Shown: in pieces, positions 5,703 to 12,762 of the stretch
How the letters are laid out: the number at the start of each line of letters is the position of its first letter
How positions within the stretch are numbered: the stretch's first letter is position 1
Source: PALSA-660 sp036508075
Lineage (GTDB): Bacteria > Actinomycetota > Coriobacteriia > Anaerosomatales > PALSA-660
DNA length: 13,343 bases
Direction of reading: 5' to 3'
Assembly: GCA_036508075.1 (NCBI GenBank)
Contig: DATCIA010000015.1
Coordinates: forward strand, 1 to 13,343
Position numbers and translations under genes: made by a program
Notes under the pieces: model-generated
Databases searched by the model: none
What the model was told of the DNA's origin: nothing
What the model saw: only the letters and a program-made list of their open reading frames with translations

Positions 5703-7820
5703 ATGTCCAACCTCGGCCAGATCCTGCTGGCGATCTCGACGTTCGCCGCGCTCATCTCGATCGTTCTGCTCGTGCTCGGGCACATCTCGGGGCCCAAGCA
5801 GGGCGAGGGGATGACCAACGCGGGATACTTCGCGACCTTCGCGGTGTTCGGGAGCACGACGGCGTCGATCCTCATGCTGCTCGTCGCGATGTTCCAGAAG
5901 AACTTCTCGCTCCTCTACGTCGTGGAGAACCACTCCACCGATGTGTCGGGCCTGTCGTGGCTGTTCAACATCTCGGCGCTGTGGGCCGGGCGGGAGGGCT
6001 CGCTGCTGTTCTGGGCGTGGCTGCTCTCGGGCTTCGTGGCCTACATGGCGTGGAAGCGCATCTCGTTCACCGACGCGCTGTCCAACATCGCCCTGGCGAT
6101 CCTGAACTTCGTGCAGATCTTCTTCCTGGTGGCGCTGTTCTTCGAGACCAACAACCCGTTCAAGGCGGCCCTCGTGCTCGCCGACGGTTCGGTCCAGGTC
6201 GCCGGCCAGGTCATCGGCAACATCTCGACCATGGCGATGAACCCGTTGCTGCAGCACTGGGCGATGATCCTGCATCCGCCGACCCTGTTCATCGGCTACG
6301 CGGGCCTCACCGTCCCGTTCGCATTCGCGCTGGCCGCCGTGCTCCTCAACGACGGATCGAGCAAGTGGGTCGAGATGGTCGACCGCGTGACGGTATTCTC
6401 GTGGCTGTCGCTGGGCATCGGTATCGGCCTGGGCGCCATCTGGGCGTACGTCGTGCTCGGGTGGGGCGGTTATTGGGCTTGGGACCCGGTGGAGAACGCC
6501 TCACTGCTGCCGTGGCTGACCGGCGTCGGGCTTCTCCACTCGTTCACCGTCTTCCGACGCCGCGACGGGCTCAAGAAGTGGGCCGTCATGATGTCGGCGT
6601 TCACCTTCATGCTCGTGCTGCTGGGCACCTTCATCACGCGCAGCGGCGTCATCCAGTCGGTTCACGCATTCGGCCAGGATCCGCTGTCGCTGTGGTGGTT
6701 CCTCGGCATGATGATCCTGGCTATCGCCGTTCCCGGCATCGCCCTCATCGTCCGCTCGCAGACCTTCAAGGACGCCGGCCAGTTCGTGTCGCTGTTGTCC
6801 AAGGAGGGCTCGTACTACCTCAACAACGTGCTCATGCTCTTCTCGGCGATGCTCGTCGCGCTGCTCACGCTGTCACCCGCGCTGCAGGGTCCGACCTTCT
6901 CCGCCCCCACGTTCGACCTGCTCGCGCGCCCCGTCGGCATCTTCTACGTGCTGTTGATGGCGGTCTGCCCGATCCTGTCGTGGGGGGTCACCGAGCCCGA
7001 GACGTTTTGGAAGCGCGCCAAGTGGCCGCTCGGCATCGCCGCGTTCCTGGGCGCCGGGCTGCTCGCGATCTGGGTGCTGTTCCTTCTCCCGAACTACACC
7101 GTGAACGCCAACGGCCTTCCCGGGCTCGCGGGCATCCAGGCCCCGCTCGACCACATCGAATCGTTCATCGGCCTGCTGGTTGCGGCGCTCGCGATGGCCC
7201 TGCCGGTCTACCTGTTCGTCGACGGCAGCCGCAAGCGCGCGGCGGCCCGTGGCGAGAACGCCTTCGCGTCGTTCTTCCACATCCTGTTCAAGGCCCGCAC
7301 CCAGTCCGGCGGCTACATGACGCACCTCGGCGTCGGCATGGTCCTGGTGGGCCTCATCGGGTCGACCATGTACGTCAAGAGTGAGGTCGTCACGCTCCAG
7401 GAGACGCCGGGCTCGGAGGCGACGGTTGGCGGCTACACGGTCGTATTCCAGGGCTTCGACGAGAAGACGCTCACCAACAAGGACGTCGTCCAGACGGTCA
7501 AGATCGACCTGATGCAGAACGGGAAGACGATCGCCAAGCTCGAGCCTTCGGTCGTGCAGATGGCCAACCGCAGCGAGCAGCAGAGCACCCGCTTCAACGC
7601 CGCCGTGGACGTGGGCCTGTTGCGCGACGTGTTCGTGGCGTTCCAGGGCGCCGACACCGCCGGCCTCTCGTTCGAGGTCAAGATCAACCCTCTCATCTCG
7701 TGGGCCTGGGTCGGCTTCGTCATCATGATCATGGGCACGGGTATCGCGATGTGGCCGAAGAAGGAGCGCGTGCTCGCCGCGGTCCCGGCGCCGACCGCGT
7801 CGTCCAAGAAGAAGAAGTAG
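5703..7820 (+). CDS. ccmF: Heme lyase CcmF (cytochrome c biogenesis)
   Basis: This is the large polytopic membrane protein that takes heme from holo-CcmE and attaches it to the CXXCH cysteines of apocytochrome c. The 705 residues are a normal length. Seen: GREGSLLFWAWLL (96-108); the HPPTLF motif with H191; the WWD heme-handling motif WGGYWAWDPVENASLLPW (254-271); FRRRDGLKKW; and FITRSGVIQSVHAF (309-323). A C-terminal outer domain (about 558-680) ends in a last helix and a Lys-rich tail. There are many hydrophobic helices, about a dozen or more. The start is ATG at 5703, 61 bp after ccmE, with AAAGG about 15 bases upstream and GAGAAG closer. The next gene is ccmA after 16 bp. No ccmG or ccmH follows, unlike the common proteobacterial order. 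Confidence 0.96.
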   Translation: MSNLGQILLAISTFAALISIVLLVLGHISGPKQGEGMTNAGYFATFAVFGSTTASILMLLVAMFQKNFSLLYVVENHSTDVSGLSWLFNISALWAGREGSLLFWAWLLSGFVAYMAWKRISFTDALSNIALAILNFVQIFFLVALFFETNNPFKAALVLADGSVQVAGQVIGNISTMAMNPLLQHWAMILHPPTLFIGYAGLTVPFAFALAAVLLNDGSSKWVEMVDRVTVFSWLSLGIGIGLGAIWAYVVLGWGGYWAWDPVENASLLPWLTGVGLLHSFTVFRRRDGLKKWAVMMSAFTFMLVLLGTFITRSGVIQSVHAFGQDPLSLWWFLGMMILAIAVPGIALIVRSQTFKDAGQFVSLLSKEGSYYLNNVLMLFSAMLVALLTLSPALQGPTFSAPTFDLLARPVGIFYVLLMAVCPILSWGVTEPETFWKRAKWPLGIAAFLGAGLLAIWVLFLLPNYTVNANGLPGLAGIQAPLDHIESFIGLLVAALAMALPVYLFVDGSRKRAAARGENAFASFFHILFKARTQSGGYMTHLGVGMVLVGLIGSTMYVKSEVVTLQETPGSEATVGGYTVVFQGFDEKTLTNKDVVQTVKIDLMQNGKTIAKLEPSVVQMANRSEQQSTRFNAAVDVGLLRDVFVAFQGADTAGLSFEVKINPLISWAWVGFVIMIMGTGIAMWPKKERVLAAVPAPTASSKKKK

Positions 7821-7836
7821 GGACGGGGTCAGCCAC

Positions 7837-8562
7837 GTGACGCTTGTCGGCACACCGGCGCTCGAGGTCGAGGACCTGACGCGCATCTTCGGACCGCGCA
7901 AGGCCCTCGACGGCGTGTCGTTCGTGGTGCCGACCGGTGCGTTCCTGTCGATCTTCGGCCCGAACGGCGCCGGCAAGACGACGCTGCTCCGCACGCTGAC
8001 GACGCTTCAGAACCCGTCTTCGGGCACGGCCAGGGTGTTCGGTCTCGACGTGGTCAAGGACGCGGTCGAGCTCCGCAGCCGCATCGGGCTGATCAGCCAC
8101 AACGCCCTGCTCTACCCCGACCTGTCCGCCGAGGAGAACCTGCTGTTCTTCGCGGAGATGTACGGCATCGCGGATCCGGCCGACCGCGTGAAGGAACTGC
8201 TCGACTCGGTCGAGCTCCTGCACCGGCGATTCGACCTGGTGCGCACCTTCTCGCGCGGGATGCTGCAGCGCCTTTCGATCGCGCGCGCGCTGCTCCACCG
8301 CCCCGACGTGCTGTTCCTCGACGAGCCGTACTCGGGTCTCGATCCGCATGCCATGGACATCCTCGACAACCTCATCGCGCAGGTGCGCACCCAGCACACC
8401 TTCGTCATGGTCAGCCACGATCTCGTCAAGGGCCTCGAGCTGTGCAGCCACGCGCTCATCCTCGCCAAGGGGAAGGTCGTGCGCTTCGACGAGAAGGAGT
8501 CCATCGACGGCGAGACCTTCGCCGCCGAGTACCGCGGGATCGTCGGGCTGGGGGTGGCCTAG
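7837..8562 (+). CDS. ccmA: Heme exporter ATP-binding protein CcmA
   Basis: The ABC ATPase of the CcmABCD complex. ATP hydrolysis releases heme-loaded CcmE from CcmC at the membrane. Seen: Walker A GPNGAGKTT (41-49), a Q-loop region near HNALLYPDLS, the signature as FSRGMLQRLSIARAL (138-152), where SRGM stands in for the classical SGGQ, Walker B VLFLDEP (158-164), the D-loop SGLD, and the switch His in MVSHD (H194). The length of 241 residues is slightly above the 200-210 of proteobacterial CcmA. The start is GTG at 7837, preceded by a G-rich stretch. Only one base separates it from ccmB. Position between ccmF and ccmB gives the specific assignment; sequence alone would say only ABC ATPase. 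Confidence 0.92.
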   Translation: MTLVGTPALEVEDLTRIFGPRKALDGVSFVVPTGAFLSIFGPNGAGKTTLLRTLTTLQNPSSGTARVFGLDVVKDAVELRSRIGLISHNALLYPDLSAEENLLFFAEMYGIADPADRVKELLDSVELLHRRFDLVRTFSRGMLQRLSIARALLHRPDVLFLDEPYSGLDPHAMDILDNLIAQVRTQHTFVMVSHDLVKGLELCSHALILAKGKVVRFDEKESIDGETFAAEYRGIVGLGVA

Positions 8563-8563
8563 G

Positions 8564-9283
8564 GTGGCCGCGCCTGCGCGCACGGGAAGCAGTTCGTGGC
8601 GGCAGTTCGCCGCGATCCTGCGCAAGGACATCATTATGGAGCTGCGCACCTTCGAGATGCTCACCTCGATGGGGCTCTACACCATGCTGACCCTTGTCAT
8701 CTACCAGATCGCGCTCTCGCAGTCGGGCTCCGGTTTCGACGTGCGACTCATCGCGGCCGGACTGCTGTGGCTCGCTTTCGTCTTCACCTCGATGCTCGGC
8801 CTCAACCGTTCTCTGGTCCATGAGAAGGACCAGGGATGCCTCGAGGCGTTGCTGCTGTCTCCGGTAGACCGCCCCGTGATCTTCCTCGCCAAGGCCGTGG
8901 GCAACCTGGTCTTCCTGCTCATCGTCGAGACGATCACGATGCCGCTGTTCTTCGTCATGTTCCTGTCGGGCCGCACGCTCGGCGGCGCCTGGTGGATGAT
9001 CCCGCTGGCGCTGCTGGTCGGCTCGATCGGCATCGCGGGCGTCGGCACGTTGCTCGCGACCATCTCCGTCAACACCCGCGGCCGCGACTTCATCCTGTCG
9101 GTGCTGTTCATCCCGGTCATGTACCCGCTGCTGCTCGCGGCGGTGGGGGCCACCTCGGCGGCCATCCTCGGCAATCCCGGCTTCGTCGAGGAGTTCTGGC
9201 GCGACATGGCGCTGGCCGGGGGCTACGATGCGATAATGCTGTTGGCGGCTTACGGGCTCTATGAGTTCGTGATCGGCGCGTAG
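8564..9283 (+). CDS. ccmB: Heme exporter permease CcmB
   Basis: The integral membrane subunit of the CcmABCD ABC complex. 239 residues with a cytoplasmic N-terminus (SWRQFAAILRKDIIMELRTFEML) typical of CcmB, then about six hydrophobic segments. The family pattern LGLNRSLVHEKDQGCLEALLLSPVDR (about residues 78-103) corresponds to the conserved cytoplasmic loop of CcmB. The segment GTLLATISVNTRGRDFILSVLFIPVMYPLL (about 160-190) is also characteristic. The start is GTG at 8564, one base after the ccmA stop, with a G-rich ribosome binding site within the end of ccmA. The open frame continues upstream inside ccmA, but that part is a shadow. Translation is probably coupled to ccmA. Confidence 0.92.
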   Translation: MAAPARTGSSSWRQFAAILRKDIIMELRTFEMLTSMGLYTMLTLVIYQIALSQSGSGFDVRLIAAGLLWLAFVFTSMLGLNRSLVHEKDQGCLEALLLSPVDRPVIFLAKAVGNLVFLLIVETITMPLFFVMFLSGRTLGGAWWMIPLALLVGSIGIAGVGTLLATISVNTRGRDFILSVLFIPVMYPLLLAAVGATSAAILGNPGFVEEFWRDMALAGGYDAIMLLAAYGLYEFVIGA

Positions 9284-9323
9284 GGCCGATCGCCGTCGCT
9301 GCACTCCTCAGGGAAGGACCGTT

Positions 9324-10067
9324 GTGGATCGCAAGAAGCTCACCTACATCGTACTGGCGGTCGCATGCGTGGCCACAACCGTGGGGTTCCTGCTCGCGTT
9401 CTTCGTCGCCGCGCCGGCGCAGATGCTGCGTACGCTGGATTCGGGCAAGGGCGCGATCATGGGGAGCGGATTCGTCTCGCACCCGATCGACTTCGGGCAG
9501 AAGATCTTCTACTTCCACGTGCCGGTCGCGATCGCGAGCTTCACGATCTTCTTCTTCACCGCGTTCTACGGCGTGCGCTTCCTGATGACACGCGACCGGA
9601 AGTACGACACCAAGTCCCGTATCGCCACCGAGGTCACGCTGATATTCGTCGTCCTGACGATGATCACCGGCGACCTGTGGACCCGCTGGTCCTGGGGCGT
9701 CTGGTGGACCTGGGAGCCTCGGCTCACCACCTACTTCATCATGATGCTGCTGGTCATCGGCTACTTCGTGCTGCGCGCCAGCGTCGAGGATGAAGAGAAG
9801 CGCGCGGTCTACGCCGCCGCCTTCGGGATCATCGCCTTCCTCGACGCGCCGCTGTCGTTCGCGATCACGCGCATCGTGCCCGCGGGCAGCGAGGTCCATC
9901 CCGTCGTGATCGGCGTGCCGGGCGGTCTCGAGGGCTCCCAGCTTGCGGCCTTCCTCATCTCGATGTTCGGGATGATCGCCTTCGGCTACGTGATCTACCA
10001 GCTCCGCTACCGCGAGGAGCGCGCCAAGGAGCGCCTCGAGGTACTCAAGGCAGCGCTCGAGGACTAG
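9324..10067 (+). CDS. ccmC: Heme-handling membrane protein CcmC
   Basis: CcmC binds heme at the outer membrane face and, with CcmD, loads it on CcmE. 247 residues, six predicted membrane segments. The WWD motif reads WGVWWTWEPRLTT (124-136), with Glu131 where most CcmC proteins have Asp. The two flanking axial histidine candidates are H65 in FYFHVPVA and H192 in GSEVHPVVIG. The start is GTG at 9324, with AGGGAAGG about seven bases upstream. It lies 40 bp after ccmB and 14 bp before ccmD, as expected for this operon. A CcsA/ResC-type protein is excluded by the length, the HVP motif and the position beside ccmD; a separate CcsA/HemX-like gene lies just downstream. Confidence 0.93.
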   Translation: MDRKKLTYIVLAVACVATTVGFLLAFFVAAPAQMLRTLDSGKGAIMGSGFVSHPIDFGQKIFYFHVPVAIASFTIFFFTAFYGVRFLMTRDRKYDTKSRIATEVTLIFVVLTMITGDLWTRWSWGVWWTWEPRLTTYFIMMLLVIGYFVLRASVEDEEKRAVYAAAFGIIAFLDAPLSFAITRIVPAGSEVHPVVIGVPGGLEGSQLAAFLISMFGMIAFGYVIYQLRYREERAKERLEVLKAALED

Positions 10068-10081
10068 GGAAGGAAGCCACC

Positions 10082-10261
10082 ATGGATCCCGTCGTCAAAG
10101 AGATATTCGCGCAGGTCTCTCCCGCGCTCCCGTACGTGATCGGCGTCTACGCCGCCCTGTGGATCGGCCTCATGGGGTACGTCGGCCTGACGATGTCGCG
10201 TCTCGGCAAGCTCGAGAAGCATCTTGCGTTGGTCGAGGAAGCGCTCGCGAAGCGCGGATGA
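10082..10261 (+). CDS. ccmD: Small membrane protein CcmD
   Basis: CcmD is the small single-helix subunit that helps CcmABC release heme-loaded CcmE. This 59-residue gene starts with ATG at 10082, preceded by GGAAGGAAG, and ends with TGA at 10259-10261. One membrane helix, at about residues 16-36 (LPYVIGVYAALWIGLMGYVG), is followed by a charged amphipathic tail (RLGKLEKHLALVEEALAKRG) predicted to lie in the cytoplasm as a helix. Length, topology and place between ccmC and the CcsA/HemX-like gene fit CcmD. Sequence conservation in CcmD is low, so the assignment leans on context. Confidence 0.82.
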   Translation: MDPVVKEIFAQVSPALPYVIGVYAALWIGLMGYVGLTMSRLGKLEKHLALVEEALAKRG

Positions 10262-10292
10262 TGATCGGCCGCGAAGGGGAGTTGTGCCGCTG

Positions 10293-11141
10293 ATGTTGCG
10301 GTTCGAGGTTCTGTCGATGTGGGTCTCTCTGGCGGCGCTCGCGGGCGCCACGGTCCTCTACGCCTTCTTCTTCATGTCGAAGCGTCCCCAGTTGTCGTGG
10401 TACGCGACGTTCATGACCGGCCTCGGGTTCCTGTCGCTGACGGCCTCGATCGGCCTGCACTCGAGCGCCGCCGAGGGCTCGCGCCTCTACGGGCCGTACT
10501 CGATCGTGCTCGCGGCCTGGGCGCTCGTGCTCGTGTACTTCATCGTCGAGCACCTCGCGAAGCTCAAGGTCTACGGGACGGTGCTCGTCCCGCTGGCGCT
10601 GCTTGGGCTCATCGCCGCCCAGCTCATGGGCGCCGGCGCTCCCGTCAAGCCGCCCGGAGCGGCTGAGCTCGCACTCCTGGAGGGGTGGCGCGTCACCGTT
10701 CACGTCGTCCTGATCGTGTTCGGCAACGCGCTGTTCTTCATCGGCGCGGTCGCCTCAGGCGCCTATCTGGGCCTCGAGCGGCAGCTCAAGGGCCACCGCA
10801 CCTCGACGCTGTTCAAGCGTCTGCCTTCGCTGGCGCAGACCGACCTCATCGCCCGGCGGGCCATCGCCATCGGGTTCCCGGTCTACACCGGTGGCCTGCT
10901 GCTCGGTGTGCTGCGCGCGGTCGAGACCGACATCGCGGGCTGGTGGGCCGACCCGCGGGTCCTGCTCGCCGGCGTGGTCTGGGCGCTGTTCGGCGGCTAT
11001 CTCCACCTCCAGTACCGTTACAGCGCAGCCAGGACCGCCGCCCGGCTCGCGCTCGTGGGCGTGGTCCTCGTCATCGCGCTCGCGATCCTTGCACGCGTGG
11101 TGCCCGCGGGCTTCCACGTCTTCGCCGTTCCCGGCGCATGA
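10293..11141 (+). CDS. CcsA/HemX-like cytochrome c assembly protein
   Basis: A polytopic membrane protein (about eight helices) of the cytochrome c assembly family. 282 residues. It has a degenerate WWD-like region, GWWADPRVLLAGVVWALFGGYLHLQYR (216-242), ending in H238, plus further conserved-type histidines H56 (SIGLHSSAAEG), H87 (FIVEHLAKL) and H137 (VTVHVVL). This pattern and length resemble HemX of Bacillus, encoded beside hemA, and CcsA/ResC heme-handling proteins. The neighbours are ccmD upstream and a Met8-like gene downstream, with hemA nearby, so both HemX-like (tetrapyrrole control) and CcsA-like (heme transfer) roles fit. The start chosen is ATG at 10293, with AAGGGGAG 11 bases upstream; GTG at 10284 is only two bases from that site. 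The stop overlaps the next ATG. Confidence 0.75.
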   Translation: MLRFEVLSMWVSLAALAGATVLYAFFFMSKRPQLSWYATFMTGLGFLSLTASIGLHSSAAEGSRLYGPYSIVLAAWALVLVYFIVEHLAKLKVYGTVLVPLALLGLIAAQLMGAGAPVKPPGAAELALLEGWRVTVHVVLIVFGNALFFIGAVASGAYLGLERQLKGHRTSTLFKRLPSLAQTDLIARRAIAIGFPVYTGGLLLGVLRAVETDIAGWWADPRVLLAGVVWALFGGYLHLQYRYSAARTAARLALVGVVLVIALAILARVVPAGFHVFAVPGA

Positions 11142-11824
11142 GCCCGGCGCACCACCCCGAACGCTTCCCGGTCCTGCTCGACGTGAGCGGCCGACTTGTG
11201 GTCGTGGTCGGGTTCTCGCGTGCGGCCGAACGCACCGCAACCTCCATGGCGGCTCACGGCGCCGACGTCGTCGTGATCGCGGCGGAGGCCACCGACTCGC
11301 TCATCGAACTCGAGGGCTCGGGGGCGATCACCGTCGAGCAGCGCGGCTACGTGCGCGGCGATCTGAAGGGCGCCTTCATCGCCATCTGCGCGGCGGACTC
11401 GCTCGAGGTCGACGCGGCGGTCCGTGCCGAGGCCAAGTCGCTCGGCATCCTGGTGAGCGTCCTGGCCGATGCCGACGCCAGCGACTTCACCGTGCCGTCG
11501 GTGGTCCGGCGCGGACCACTTCAGATCGCGGTGTCGACCGGTGGGATCGCGCCCTCGGTGGCGCGCAGCGTACGGCGCGAGATCGCGACGACCTACGGAC
11601 CGGAGTGGGGCGTGTACGTGGCGCTCCTGGCCGCGGTCCGCACGCGGGCGATCGAACGCTTCGGCGTCGGCGACGCCGGCCTGAAGCCGCTCTTCGACTC
11701 CATCGCTGAGTCCGACCTTCTCGATCGCATCCGCTCGGGCGACGATCCGTCGGCCGAAGAGGTGCTGGAGGCGCACGCGGCCGCGATGGAAGATGCAGCG
11801 GATATCGACGAGGAGGACTCGTGA
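11138..11824 (+). CDS. Precorrin-2 dehydrogenase/sirohydrochlorin ferrochelatase-like protein (Met8/SirC family)
   Basis: Members oxidise precorrin-2 to sirohydrochlorin with NAD, and some also insert iron, on the route to siroheme and in some anaerobes on to heme. 228 residues. The start PVLLDVSGRLVVVVGF, the segment AFIAICAADSLEVDAAVRAEA (79-99), and SDFTVPSVVRRGPLQIAVSTGGIAPSVARSVRREI (115-149) fit the family well. The nucleotide-binding glycine motif, usually GGGxVAxRK, is here GFSRAAERT (25-33), so two of the three glycines are missing. The usual ATD element is AAD. NAD binding may therefore be altered or lost. The C-terminal tail (about 195-228) is acidic. The ATG overlaps the upstream stop, and the TGA overlaps the next GTG. 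The nearby hemA suggests a tetrapyrrole role. Confidence 0.8.
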   Translation: MSPAHHPERFPVLLDVSGRLVVVVGFSRAAERTATSMAAHGADVVVIAAEATDSLIELEGSGAITVEQRGYVRGDLKGAFIAICAADSLEVDAAVRAEAKSLGILVSVLADADASDFTVPSVVRRGPLQIAVSTGGIAPSVARSVRREIATTYGPEWGVYVALLAAVRTRAIERFGVGDAGLKPLFDSIAESDLLDRIRSGDDPSAEEVLEAHAAAMEDAADIDEEDS

Positions 11825-12648
11825 GCGACTGGACCGGCAAGCATGTGGTCGTGACCGGCGGTTCGAGCGGCATCGGGCTCGCGACCGCCGAACTGTTCGC
11901 GGCGAAGGGCGCCGATGTCACGCTCATCGCGCGCGATGTCGAGCGGCTCCTGGCGGCTCAGCAGGCGGTAGCGGCGCGGCGGATGAGCACGCGGGCGAGC
12001 ATCTCCGCGGTCTCCGGCGACGTCTCGACCCTCGCTTCGTGCGAGGCCATCGTCGGCAAAGCCACCGTTGCGGGCGCGCGCCCCATCGACGTGCTCGTGA
12101 GCTGCGCCGGGATCATCATCCCCGGCTACTTCGAGAAGATGACGCCGGCGGACTTCGAGGCGTGCATGGACTCGTGGCGCGGCTGCGTCTACATGGCGCG
12201 CGCCGCGGCGCCGGCCATGATGAAGCGCGGCAGCGGCCACATCGTCAACGTCTCGAGCGTCGCGGGCTTCATGGGCATCTTCGGCTACACGGCCTACTCG
12301 TCAGCCAAGTACGCGGTGATGGGCTTCTCGGAGGCGCTCCGCAGCGAGATGTATCCGCACGGGGTGAAAGTGAGCGTCGTGTGCCCGCCGGACACCGACA
12401 CGCCGGGCCTGGCGTTCGAGAAGTCCCTGCGCCCCGCCGAGACCGACAAGGTCGCCGGCAACATCGCCGCGGTCCCGCCCACCGCGATAGCGACGGCGAT
12501 CGTGCGCGGGGTCGAGCGGGGCAAGTACCTCATCGTGCCCGGAGTGCTCTCCCAGTTCTACCGGGTGCTGAAGGCGAACGCCCAGTGGCTGTTCTTCATG
12601 ATCACCGACGGCGACGTCGCGGCGGCGCGCAAGGCACGCGGGCTGTAG
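11821..12648 (+). CDS. Short-chain dehydrogenase/reductase, 3-ketodihydrosphingosine reductase-like
   Basis: A 275-residue Rossmann-fold oxidoreductase. Seen: the cofactor motif TGGSSGIG (12-19), LVSCAGI (92-98, the NAG-like element), HIVNVSS (140-146), the catalytic pair Y159 and K163 in YSSAK, and the post-catalytic CPPDTDTPGLAFEKSLRPAET (188-208). That last motif closely resembles eukaryotic 3-ketodihydrosphingosine reductases, as does the slightly hydrophobic C-terminal end (SQFYRVL, QWLFFMI). By hand alignment, the position of the conserved catalytic Asn in the MD-x-N-x-x-G segment appears to hold Ser118 in MDSWRGC, with a one-residue deletion. The substrate cannot be read from sequence; a lipid ketone is a guess from the motif. 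The GTG start overlaps the Met8-like stop, so it belongs to the ccm operon by position although its role there is not obvious. Confidence 0.8.
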   Translation: MSDWTGKHVVVTGGSSGIGLATAELFAAKGADVTLIARDVERLLAAQQAVAARRMSTRASISAVSGDVSTLASCEAIVGKATVAGARPIDVLVSCAGIIIPGYFEKMTPADFEACMDSWRGCVYMARAAAPAMMKRGSGHIVNVSSVAGFMGIFGYTAYSSAKYAVMGFSEALRSEMYPHGVKVSVVCPPDTDTPGLAFEKSLRPAETDKVAGNIAAVPPTAIATAIVRGVERGKYLIVPGVLSQFYRVLKANAQWLFFMITDGDVAAARKARGL

Positions 12649-12680
12649 CGGATCGGTCCCGCGCGCCCGTCCGGAGTGCG

Positions 12681-12710
12681 TTGCCGCCCCCGGAGCACGG
12701 GTGGTACCAT
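12681..12710 (+). promoter_or_regulatory. Candidate promoter of hemA
   Basis: TTGCCG (12681-12686) and TACCAT (12705-12710) are separated by 18 bp. The predicted transcription start is at about 12717, the first base of the shared GTTCAGGCA element. The order GCACG, TAC box, TCAC, GTTCAGGCA is also seen at the ccm promoter with slightly different spacing. Confidence 0.55.
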
Positions 12711-12716
12711 TCACTC

Positions 12717-12728
12717 GTTCAGGCAGGC
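12717..12728 (+). promoter_or_regulatory. Shared 12-bp element at the hemA transcription start, direct copy
   Basis: GTTCAGGCAGGC is identical in 11 of 12 bases to the ccm copy at 4850-4861 and has nearly the same distance to the -10 hexamer (seven versus eight bases to its start). In the hemA leader it can pair with the inverted copy at 12780-12791: eleven Watson-Crick pairs and one G-U pair. Confidence 0.6.
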
Positions 12729-12762
12729 TCAATGTGAGATGCGTAATCACCGTGGACGACAC

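Noticed and set aside
6873..7994. 373-codon minus-strand open frame opposite ccmF
   Set aside because: Shadow of ccmF, with low-complexity Arg/Glu/Asp-rich composition and no domain.
12733..12751. Rex- or CRP-like operator in the hemA leader (TGTGA ... TCAC)
   Set aside because: The spacing between half-sites is nine bases and the outer bases do not match either consensus. The site also lies downstream of the predicted start.
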